A stretch of DNA of 24,053 nucleotides from a virus: positions 1 to 24,053 of the IMG/VR virus record IMGVR_UViG_3300042731_001457, one strand, 5' to 3'. This document shows, piece after piece, positions 1 to 5,262 of the stretch. The translations under genes were made by a program, and so were the position numbers. The notes under the pieces were generated by a model. It was not told the origin of the DNA. It did no database searches and saw only the letters and a program-made list of their open reading frames with translations. The first letter of the stretch is position 1. The number at the start of each line of letters is the position of its first letter.

Positions 1-226
1 CTGGATCGTTCTCAAATATAAAAGCCAAGTTCTTCCGGTTGGATCTTGGTCGTACTACGTTCTTCAGTGTTCGCTGGTCTTCCTTATAGACCGCTCTGGG
101 CTTGTCCAGCATTTCCCACACTTGGGGATCGGCTCCGATCGGCTTGGGATCTTCTCTCAGTGTGATCACGTGGCCAAGTTCTTTCCCCAGCTCCATCATT
201 TTCTCAATCTTTTCTTCTTCTGTCAT
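1..226 (-). CDS. Unknown phage protein, C-terminus beyond the left edge
   Basis: The reading frame opens at an ATG at 226 and stays open for 75 codons to the left end of the window. Its start overlaps the stop of the upstream methyltransferase-like gene as ATGA, so it is probably translationally coupled to it. The visible part is very charged: an acidic N-terminus (MTEEEKIEKMMELGKEL), a middle with several prolines, then a basic stretch with KNVVRPRSNRKN. No signal peptide, membrane segment or known motif is visible. It belongs to the early/replication-type operon by position. I do not recognise the family. Confidence 0.7.
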   Translation of the reverse strand, partial: MTEEEKIEKMMELGKELGHVITLREDPKPIGADPQVWEMLDKPRAVYKEDQRTLKNVVRPRSNRKNLAFIFENDP

Positions 227-843
227 AGTAGCGCCCCCCATTGTTCAGCCATTGCCACAGCTATTCCTTTGAACGTTTTACTTGATTCTTTCTGTGATAT
301 ATTTTTAAATCTTGCTTTCTGTCCTCTCTTTTTTCCTCCCGTATTGCTTGGAAGATAAGGGGTGTAGCTGTTCAAAACATTGGTATATTTAAGATCAGGA
401 AGATTCTTCAGCCATAATCGTGTCGCTTTAGAATAGGGATGTCCAAATTGATAGGGCTGAACTTGTTGAGTGTAATCAGGAAGTAAACCCCTTAATGATA
501 TTGGGTTCTCCAGTGCAATATACCGAATTGGAGCTCTCCACAAGTGGAGAAAAAAACTAATAGCTTCTTCTCTTTTTTTCTTTCTTATTGGATCTATACC
601 GTTCTTTTTTACACCATCATTATATACCCAGCGAGCTCCTGCATTACTCAAATATGTACAAGGAGGATGGGCTATCATCATTTTATATTTTCCAGAATAG
701 GCTTCTTTTATGGCATCGCCTTTTATATGCCATTCTGGAAACCCCCCAGAAGGATCTTGTATATCACAGGAAAACGCTTCAAAACCTAGATCGCGGAAAG
801 CCTTGCAAACTGTTTGTGATTCTTCACAAGCTATTAAAATCAT
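223..843 (-). CDS. DNA cytosine-methyltransferase-like phage protein
   Basis: A 206-residue protein of a family common in phages and often annotated as DNA cytosine methyltransferase. Seen in the sequence: ACEESQ at residues 5-10 in the place of the SAM-binding motif I, HPPCT at 59-63 with the candidate catalytic cysteine (motif IV-like PC), ENP at 112-114 (motif VI-like), and a downstream block with YQFGHPYSKATRLWLKNLP. It is shorter than classical C5 methyltransferases and has no obvious target-recognition domain, so its substrate and even its exact reaction are uncertain. The ATG at 843 overlaps the stop of the adenine methyltransferase as ATGA and follows a GGGGGG-type ribosome site. Likely roles are modification of phage DNA against host restriction or altered regulation; this is inferred from the family and context. 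Confidence 0.8.
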   Translation of the reverse strand: MILIACEESQTVCKAFRDLGFEAFSCDIQDPSGGFPEWHIKGDAIKEAYSGKYKMMIAHPPCTYLSNAGARWVYNDGVKKNGIDPIRKKKREEAISFFLHLWRAPIRYIALENPISLRGLLPDYTQQVQPYQFGHPYSKATRLWLKNLPDLKYTNVLNSYTPYLPSNTGGKKRGQKARFKNISQKESSKTFKGIAVAMAEQWGALL

Positions 844-1457
844 CTTTCCCCCCTATAATCTTGCGATGGAATCCAGCGCGTGATTGTTTCACCAGAGAAG
901 CCCTTCTCCCACACGAACCACGCATAATCCAGAGCATTGGAACCACCATCATCATCATTATTCTTCCAGATCTTTATCCTGGATGAATGAACATAGATGA
1001 ACTTCGGTGGAAGCTCCTGGAACAAGAAGAACCGCTTCTTAGATGCTAAGAACTGAACCTTGAAGAGCATTATCACCCATTTCCCCTTCGACACCATATC
1101 AAGCGACTTCCGCACGAAATCTATATCTTGATTCCCCTTGTATGGAGGATTCGTGATGACATCCCCATCCCAGCGCATTCTATCAGTCTGTTCCAAGAAA
1201 TCATACACTTCACCATAACCCCGATCTATCTTGTCAGTGGCCAGAACCAAGAATCCCCGTTCTCGTAGAACTTGCGCCAGGTTTCCTTCTCCACATGCTG
1301 GTTCCCATACCTTTCTACTCAGTATCTCACCATCACGATCACCGAAGGCCCATAGGAAATCTTTGAACGCTTGGGGATCTGTAGCATAATAATCATTATG
1401 TTCTCTCTCTTCTTTTGTGTGGTTGGAAGCTCCCACAATCTTCATAGTCCGTTCCAT
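840..1457 (-). CDS. DNA N6-adenine methyltransferase (phage type)
   Basis: A 205-residue SAM-dependent methyltransferase. Motif I is EPACGEG at residues 52-58 (SAM binding) and the catalytic motif IV is NPPY at 103-106, the signature of amino-methyltransferases acting on adenine N6. Near the N-terminus YYATDP and near the C-terminus DYAWFVW are features of the small phage adenine methyltransferase family. No target-recognition domain is separately visible, so the recognised sequence cannot be read off. The chosen ATG forms a TAATG overlap with the upstream HTH gene and has a GGGGGA ribosome site; a second ATG five codons in is possible. It sits directly before a cytosine-methyltransferase-like gene, so the two probably work together in marking phage DNA. 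Confidence 0.88.
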   Translation of the reverse strand: MERTMKIVGASNHTKEEREHNDYYATDPQAFKDFLWAFGDRDGEILSRKVWEPACGEGNLAQVLRERGFLVLATDKIDRGYGEVYDFLEQTDRMRWDGDVITNPPYKGNQDIDFVRKSLDMVSKGKWVIMLFKVQFLASKKRFFLFQELPPKFIYVHSSRIKIWKNNDDDGGSNALDYAWFVWEKGFSGETITRWIPSQDYRGER

Positions 1458-1705
1458 TATTCTTCCCCCACAATCTTCAAGGTTGGCTTTCCATAAACTT
1501 CTCTCTTGATGTTCGCGGCGTGTTCTTTCCAGTCTCTTCCATCGATTTCAGATAGACCTTCAGCTAATATCTTGATTGTGTCCAATCGTGGTTTGTGTTT
1601 TCCAGCGAACAATCTCACCAATCCACTTCTGTCCAGTCTGGTCATCTGTGAGAATGCTCTTTGTGAAATACAATATTCGTTTAATATTCTGCTAACGTAG
1701 TTCAT
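1457..1705 (-). CDS. Small helix-turn-helix protein
   Basis: An 82-residue protein whose first about 55 residues look like a Cro/C1-type helix-turn-helix: helix 2-turn-helix 3 around residues 14-35 (SQRAFSQMTRLDRSGLVRLF) followed by a GKHKPRLDTIKILAEGL helix typical of the fourth helix of XRE domains. The C-terminal tail is basic then acidic. A good ribosome site (GAGGA, six bases before ATG) fixes the start. It precedes the methyltransferase pair with a TAATG overlap, so it may regulate this operon or the methyltransferases. The 45 bases before it are AT-rich and contain no larger gene. Confidence 0.72.
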   Translation of the reverse strand: MNYVSRILNEYCISQRAFSQMTRLDRSGLVRLFAGKHKPRLDTIKILAEGLSEIDGRDWKEHAANIKREVYGKPTLKIVGEE

Positions 1706-1750
1706 ATTTTCCTCATTTTTTCATTATTTTATTCATATTTTATTGAGTTT

Positions 1751-2602
1751 TTACAGTAGGTCTTTCAGTTTTCCCCACCACTGACAAGAGTTCCGGTGGT
1801 TGCACTGTGGCCATCTGACCACATTTGGCATAGCCAGATCGATGGAGAAATAAACCGAGTTATCACCACATTGTGGACATCTGATATAACGGGCATTATT
1901 ACCCACAATCCGCGCGCCGGCTTGGCTCGCTATTCTTTCACGAAAAGCGCTATCCAGTTCCAGCGATTCCAGCGTAACCGGTCCACGGTTCTTTGGGGAA
2001 TACTTCTGGGGGGTTGCCTGGGGGGCTTCTTGGGGGATGGATTTCCAATCGAGTTCCAGAAGATCACCTTGGAGACTTTCAGCGGTTTGGAAATAGTTCC
2101 GTGGATGTTTTGGGTCTTCTTCTTGGAGATCCGGATCGGGAAGAGCATATCGAAAATAGATTCTTGCTCGGTCCTTCAATGCTTTGGGATCTGGTTCTCC
2201 TCTTCCCACTACTCTTTCCCACAGCTGGAAACCCCACTTGGAAGCGCGATCCCATTCCGTGGCTGGAACTAGCTCCTTCAATGGTAGGATGATTCTGTAT
2301 TTGTGGTAGTGTGGCTTATGTGAGTAGCTGGTGTGGGCTATCACCACCCAATCAGTGAACAGTCGCCACGTGTCGAAAGGTGTAACACCATCATCCAGAT
2401 CATAGACAAGGCAAGATATAAACTGTGCGTTCTTCCCGTTTCTGGTTCCATCGAATAGCGTAGGGGACCAGAGTGGAAGTTCGTTTTTTGATACCACATT
2501 CTTCCCCGTGTCAGCAAGTAGCCCCTTGGCTATTGTCTGAAGATCTCCGGTGAATATGGTTGGTTTGTTTGCCTTGATATTGGGGAATAGGCTTATCTTC
2601 AT
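1751..2602 (-). CDS. AEP-type primase-like replication protein with C-terminal zinc site
   Basis: A 283-residue protein resembling the catalytic core of phage and plasmid primases of the archaeo-eukaryotic primase (AEP) superfamily. Visible motifs in order: YDLDD at residues 67-71 (metal-binding DxD), TSYSH at 91-95 (SxH-like motif II), KYRIILPL at 101-108, and DPKALKDRARIYFRY at 138-152, which corresponds to the family's D...R.yy block. A linker rich in proline and glutamine (about 185-205) leads to a zinc-binding tail, C242-x2-C245-x21-C267-x5-C273. No Walker A helicase motif follows, unlike many primase-helicase fusions. It lies directly after the RusA gene with an AGAGGAG ribosome site. 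The expected role is primer synthesis for phage replication; assignment is from motif order, not from a search. Confidence 0.65.
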   Translation of the reverse strand: MKISLFPNIKANKPTIFTGDLQTIAKGLLADTGKNVVSKNELPLWSPTLFDGTRNGKNAQFISCLVYDLDDGVTPFDTWRLFTDWVVIAHTSYSHKPHYHKYRIILPLKELVPATEWDRASKWGFQLWERVVGRGEPDPKALKDRARIYFRYALPDPDLQEEDPKHPRNYFQTAESLQGDLLELDWKSIPQEAPQATPQKYSPKNRGPVTLESLELDSAFRERIASQAGARIVGNNARYIRCPQCGDNSVYFSIDLAMPNVVRWPQCNHRNSCQWWGKLKDLL

Positions 2603-2608
2603 TATTTG

Positions 2609-3025
2609 TCACTCCTCTTGTGTATATAGTTGGAATATGGTGTGGGGTTCTTCATTCTTCCCACAATAATAATCTTCCGCTTGAATGGAAACCACTTGGG
2701 CATCATCTTCCCAGATTTCCCACTTGGTGAGAATATCCAGAACCATTTTGACCATATTGTCGAGATCTGGCCGTGTAGGTTTCCATATTCTGGAATCTGG
2801 ATCGGTCTTCTTCTGGAGTCTTTGGGGGCGCTTGGATATGAACGTAATCTGGATTCTAACCGGTCCAGACAGCTGAAAAGGAGCTTCCCCCAGTTCTTCC
2901 ACGTGTTTATTCTGATACTCTCTGGTGGCTGGTGGTGTGTATATCCTTCCGGTTCTGGTTCCTCTTGGCCTTCCCATCGGTTTTGGCTGGCCAAGAAGTA
3001 TCCCTTGGTGTTCAAGTTTCCACAT
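2609..3025 (-). CDS. rusA: RusA-family Holliday junction resolvase
   Basis: A 138-residue endonuclease that cuts four-way DNA junctions during phage recombination and before packaging. The family signature is clear: an N-terminal strand and GQPKPMGRPR (residues 12-21) followed by G.IYTPPATREYQ, a central strand TFISKRP, the metal-binding DLDN at 87-90, and EDDAQV at 106-111 carrying the further acidic residues that match the catalytic aspartates of E. coli RusA. Length is a little above the 120 residues of the E. coli protein. The ATG lies one base after the stop of the HTH gene with an AGGGA ribosome site. An overlapping longer frame (2602-3057) is a shadow. Position in a leftward operon with a primase-like gene fits a replication and recombination module. 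Confidence 0.9.
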   Translation of the reverse strand: MWKLEHQGILLGQPKPMGRPRGTRTGRIYTPPATREYQNKHVEELGEAPFQLSGPVRIQITFISKRPQRLQKKTDPDSRIWKPTRPDLDNMVKMVLDILTKWEIWEDDAQVVSIQAEDYYCGKNEEPHTIFQLYTQEE

Positions 3026-3026
3026 T

Positions 3027-3434
3027 TTATCTTTCCCTGTTTATTGTTTCGACCCATTCCAAGAAGGCCTTTTCACCTTGTTCTTTTGTATAGAGAACTT
3101 GGGATAAGCGCCACAAGAAGTGAACCGCTGGATAGTTCTCCCCAGATACCCACTTCTGAACAGCACTGGCCGAGGTTCCGAGCTCATAACCCAGAACTCT
3201 ATAGCTTAGATTGGATAGCTTCACAGCCGTTTCCAAGCGCTTACAGAATGGAACATAACCCAAGATAGCATATTTCTCCCTGATATATCGTTCCGCTTGT
3301 TCTTCTGTGGTGAATGTATTGGATAGGATTTGTCCATCATCTTGGGGAACCATCCCCTGATAGAGTGTGATATCCCCACGAAACCATTCAGAGATCGTTC
3401 CAATCTCCAGATTTCCCTCGAATACTGATATCAT
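3027..3434 (-). CDS. Two-part protein with C-terminal Cro/C1-type HTH
   Basis: A 135-residue protein. I place the start at the ATG at 3434, not further upstream, because AGGAGGTG lies six bases before it and because the longer frame would overlap the 55-residue gene. Residues 64-113 form a Cro/C1-like helix-turn-helix (LSYRVLGYELGTSASAVQKWVSG). Residues 1-55 are a separate small domain of unknown fold with ITLYQGMVPQDDGQILSNTFTT followed by an EEQAERYIREK helix. The start overlaps the previous stop as ATGA. Being the largest regulator-like gene near the divergent promoters at 3.78-3.83 kb, it is the best candidate for a repressor of that region, though that is inference. It could also be a replication accessory protein. 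Confidence 0.78.
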   Translation of the reverse strand: MISVFEGNLEIGTISEWFRGDITLYQGMVPQDDGQILSNTFTTEEQAERYIREKYAILGYVPFCKRLETAVKLSNLSYRVLGYELGTSASAVQKWVSGENYPAVHFLWRLSQVLYTKEQGEKAFLEWVETINRER

Positions 3435-3598
3435 TTCAACACCTCCTTCTTGGCTTCTTGCCATACTCCAAGAAACTTGGGGTTCTGTGGATTCCAAGAA
3501 TCGGCCCATTCTCTGGTCTGGGATCTTCCGTTCTTCTTTACTGATCGAATGAGTGATCTTATTGCTAAGCGCTTGAATAGTCTTTGGTCTTTGGTCAT
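3431..3598 (-). CDS. Small basic protein of 55 residues
   Basis: A short frame starting at the ATG at 3598 with a very good ribosome site (AAGGAGA, seven bases upstream) and ending in an ATGA overlap with the next gene. The protein is basic, with MTKDQRLFKRLAIRSLIRSV at the N-terminus, then KKNGRSQTREWADSW and a C-terminal KKEVLK. The NGRSQTREWADSWNP pattern looks like a small compact domain, but I do not recognise it. Support for it being a gene is the ribosome site, the coupled stop/start, and tight packing between two other genes. Confidence 0.7.
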   Translation of the reverse strand: MTKDQRLFKRLAIRSLIRSVKKNGRSQTREWADSWNPQNPKFLGVWQEAKKEVLK

Positions 3599-3610
3599 TG
3601 TGTCTTCTCC

Positions 3611-3724
3611 TTATTGACAGTTTATTCCAAGTAATGTGCAGACAAGAAGCCCGACACGGATGGCAATGTGCATAGATAATAATAGGCTGATTGTGATAAT
3701 AGCCATTGATAGAAAGTCTTTCAT
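3611..3724 (-). CDS. Tiny single-pass membrane protein of 37 residues
   Basis: First gene of the leftward early operon. The ATG at 3724 follows GAGGTACAA, the same ribosome site type used by the scaffold and tail-chaperone genes of this phage. The protein begins MKDF and is then almost wholly hydrophobic (residues 5-33, LSMAIITISLLLSMHIAI then RVGLLVCTLLGI), ending in NCQ. It contains one or two short membrane segments. Only 13 bases separate its stop from the next start. Early-expressed phage membrane peptides often inhibit host functions or block superinfection, but nothing here shows which; function unknown. Confidence 0.55.
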   Translation of the reverse strand: MKDFLSMAIITISLLLSMHIAIRVGLLVCTLLGINCQ

Positions 3725-3774
3725 TTTGTACCTCATTTGTAAATATAAATCTATAGTGTTGATTTATATGTACG

Positions 3775-3804
3775 GTTATAATGGTTTTCCTGTTGTATTG
3801 TCAA
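3775..3804 (-). promoter_or_regulatory. Leftward sigma70-type promoter of the early operon
   Basis: On the minus strand there is a perfect TTGACA (3804-3799), an 18-base spacer and TATAAC (3780-3775). Transcription would begin near 3768, giving a leader of about 44 bases before the 37-residue gene. It is the only good promoter seen for the nine leftward genes between here and the left edge. Confidence 0.7.
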
Positions 3805-3806
3805 CA
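3791..3806. promoter_or_regulatory. Inverted repeat, candidate operator between divergent promoters
   Basis: TGTTG (3791-3795) and CAACA (3802-3806) form a perfect inverted repeat with a six-base spacer. It covers the whole -35 hexamer of the leftward promoter and lies just upstream of the rightward extended -10, so a dimeric repressor bound here could control both. The operon's own HTH proteins are candidate ligands. Arms are only five bases, so chance occurrence is possible. Confidence 0.4.
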
Positions 3807-3822
3807 CATTTTATTAAAAAAA

Positions 3823-3831
3823 TGCTATACT
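3823..3831 (+). promoter_or_regulatory. Rightward extended -10 promoter
   Basis: TG-C-TATACT is a full extended -10 element (TG at 3823-3824, hexamer 3826-3831). No good -35 lies 16-18 bases upstream; TTGTCA at 3798-3803 is too far (22 bases). The predicted start of transcription is about 3838, only three bases before the ATG at 3841. Confidence 0.55.
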
Positions 3832-3840
3832 TGCCCCACT

Positions 3841-4353
3841 ATGAAGAAAAAGACTCGTTTAATCCGTGGTGATAGAAACTTCCAGAACTTCATCATTCCC
3901 AATCTGAAAGATGATTTTCCTGGTCTGTGGCAAAGCACCAATGGAACACTGGCCGATATGAAACACGGGATTGATTTCTATTATACCCACGGTCAAACCA
4001 CACTATCTATTTCCGCGCGTGTTTGGACTTGCGAGCCCAAGCAACACTTCGCGGTTCGATGGAAGAAGACATCCGACCCAGAACAGCTTCTTGAAGTCGG
4101 TTCCAGACTGAAAGCTCTTCGAAATGATCTTCCGATGAGTAATCTAACCATTGAAGGATTCGTTTATAATAGATGGGTTTATATCGCTTGGGTGGATACT
4201 CGTGTCTTGTGGGAAGCTGTGGAGGTTAATCTGGATAACCTTAGACACTTTCCAGTCAAGAATCAAGAAGGAGGATATACCCTATTCCTTCAGGTTCCGT
4301 TCTCGCTATTTCCTGAAGAGGTTCTATTCAAGAAAGTGTGTTCTATAATTTAG
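3841..4353 (+). CDS. Lone plus-strand gene of unknown function, possible nuclease-like fold
   Basis: A 170-residue protein and the only gene on this strand. I start it at 3841 (MKKKTRLIRGD) because the upstream in-frame ATG at 3781 would add a cysteine-rich stretch across the promoter. There is no ribosome site, so the mRNA is probably nearly leaderless. The stretch STNGTLADMKHGIDFYY (about residues 34-50), then ISARVW and FAVRW, and later GFVYNRWVYIAWVD, recalls a group of phage and bacterial proteins with a D...GID...R pattern that may have a restriction-endonuclease-like fold; that link is tentative. Its 3' end overlaps the membrane-protein gene on the other strand by 11 bases. With its own promoter and opposite orientation it looks like an independently expressed accessory (moron-like) gene. 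Confidence 0.75.
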   Translation: MKKKTRLIRGDRNFQNFIIPNLKDDFPGLWQSTNGTLADMKHGIDFYYTHGQTTLSISARVWTCEPKQHFAVRWKKTSDPEQLLEVGSRLKALRNDLPMSNLTIEGFVYNRWVYIAWVDTRVLWEAVEVNLDNLRHFPVKNQEGGYTLFLQVPFSLFPEEVLFKKVCSII

Positions 4354-4621
4354 CTTTGATTTCAACCACATCTTCCTTAATGCTTTTCACTTCAGTTCCT
4401 ACGTTCTGAAGTTCGATAGTCATATCGTACAGGCTCTTTTTATACACTTCCCGATCTTGGCTGTGTTCATCGATGACCCGATCGAACTGGTCTAGGTGTC
4501 GATTGACCCAGACCGGAAGATGCTGACCAATCCAACGACCGATCACAAAGATAGCCATAAGACAGAGAACCAAGGCCCCCACCGGACCCGTTAACAGTTG
4601 AATCATTACAGGATCGTTCAT
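4343..4621 (-). CDS. Small membrane protein with coiled-coil tail, holin candidate
   Basis: A 92-residue protein with one hydrophobic segment at about residues 9-28 (TGPVGALVLCLMAIFVIG) followed by a long charged, probably coiled-coil helix to the C-terminus (VIDEHSQDREVYKKS, then regular I/V-E-K repeats). I start it at the ATG at 4621, which overlaps the endolysin stop as ATGA; a TTG four codons earlier is less likely. One membrane span with a cytoplasmic or periplasmic helix beside an endolysin fits a holin, a holin partner or a spanin-like protein. There is no lipobox. No terminator is visible after it, so transcription probably continues antisense into the plus-strand gene. Confidence 0.75.
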   Translation of the reverse strand: MNDPVMIQLLTGPVGALVLCLMAIFVIGRWIGQHLPVWVNRHLDQFDRVIDEHSQDREVYKKSLYDMTIELQNVGTEVKSIKEDVVEIKAKL

Positions 4622-5202
4622 CGTTCCACCCAAGTTTGAATCCCTTGAGATATTCCAAGGGCTATTTGTTTTATTCCGTGGTGATTCAATAGGTTCTTGT
4701 GCGTATCCATAAAGATCGGTTCACAACAGATCGCCACTGGTCTTCCTACTCCCTTGATTGTGTTCCACGCGTTCTTTGTCCAGTCTCCACCTCTACAGGG
4801 AATCGCCTTGACATCATTCAAACTTGGGAGAGTCTGAAACAGCGCTTTGGATATTTTACCGGCCAGTTCTTTTCCCATTGGTGAAGCGTGGTGATAGAAG
4901 AATGAACCGTATTCACCACCACCCGCGTTCAAGTGAAGAGCCAAGTACACACTGTTTTGAACTCCCACCGCGTAGTTATTGATTCTTGCGTGTCTTGTTC
5001 CATAAGATCCATCCGATATAGGAAGAACATCATAACCCATTTCCAATAATAAGATTTCAAGTTCGATAGCCAAGCGGCCAGTCCATATCGCTTCTCGTTC
5101 GGCCCAAGAAATAACCCCATCACCATCCAGATCCTGACCGGCTCCCCTGTCTGATAATCGCCTAGGCTTTCCAGCGTGCTGTCTATCTATGAATACTAAC
5201 AT
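4618..5202 (-). CDS. Endolysin: N-acetylmuramoyl-L-alanine amidase with EF-hand loop
   Basis: A 194-residue zinc amidase of the Amidase_3 fold that cleaves the bond between muramic acid and the peptide of peptidoglycan. Likely zinc ligands are H9 (IDRQHAG), E37 and H90 (LHLNAGGG); the likely catalytic glutamate is E161 (CCEPIF). Residues 24-35, DLDGDGVISWAE, are a textbook EF-hand calcium loop (D, D, D, G, I, E at positions 1, 3, 5, 6, 8, 12), only two residues before E37. No signal peptide and no cell-wall-binding domain are present, so it needs a holin to reach the wall. It is followed with an ATGA overlap by the membrane protein. A GGGG ribosome site precedes its ATG. Confidence 0.9.
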   Translation of the reverse strand: MLVFIDRQHAGKPRRLSDRGAGQDLDGDGVISWAEREAIWTGRLAIELEILLLEMGYDVLPISDGSYGTRHARINNYAVGVQNSVYLALHLNAGGGEYGSFFYHHASPMGKELAGKISKALFQTLPSLNDVKAIPCRGGDWTKNAWNTIKGVGRPVAICCEPIFMDTHKNLLNHHGIKQIALGISQGIQTWVER

Positions 5203-5241
5203 AGCCCCAGAATATCACGATCTGGTTCTGGTGTATATTGC

Positions 5242-5262
5242 CAATAGGAAAGTTTCCTATTG
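5242..5262. repeat. 9-bp inverted repeat between tail and lysis genes
   Basis: CAATAGGAA, three bases, then TTCCTATTG form a perfect hairpin. In the minus-strand RNA it begins at the stop codon of the tail-tip gene. No U-tract follows, so it is not a standard intrinsic terminator; it could stabilise the tail mRNA 3' end or lower read-through into the lysis genes. Confidence 0.6.

Noticed and set aside
588-986. 132-codon plus-strand frame
   Set aside because: Crosses two well-supported methyltransferase genes on the other strand; no motif.
2602-3057. 151-codon minus-strand frame overlapping the RusA gene
   Set aside because: The other frame carries all RusA motifs (RPR, DLDN, DD); this one is low-complexity and has no family features.
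2630-3268. 212-codon plus-strand frame
   Set aside because: Antisense to RusA and the HTH gene, aromatic- and serine-rich, without ribosome site.
3781-3840. Longer start for the plus-strand gene at ATG 3781
   Set aside because: Adds a cysteine-rich stretch covering the promoter and operator; no ribosome site. Start at 3841 fits the extended -10 better.
5209-5217. Extended -10-like TGATATTCT before the endolysin
   Set aside because: It would start transcription at or past the ATG and has no -35; likely chance.
5242-5262. Inverted repeat as an intrinsic terminator after the tail-tip gene
   Set aside because: No U-tract follows on either strand; kept only as a hairpin.
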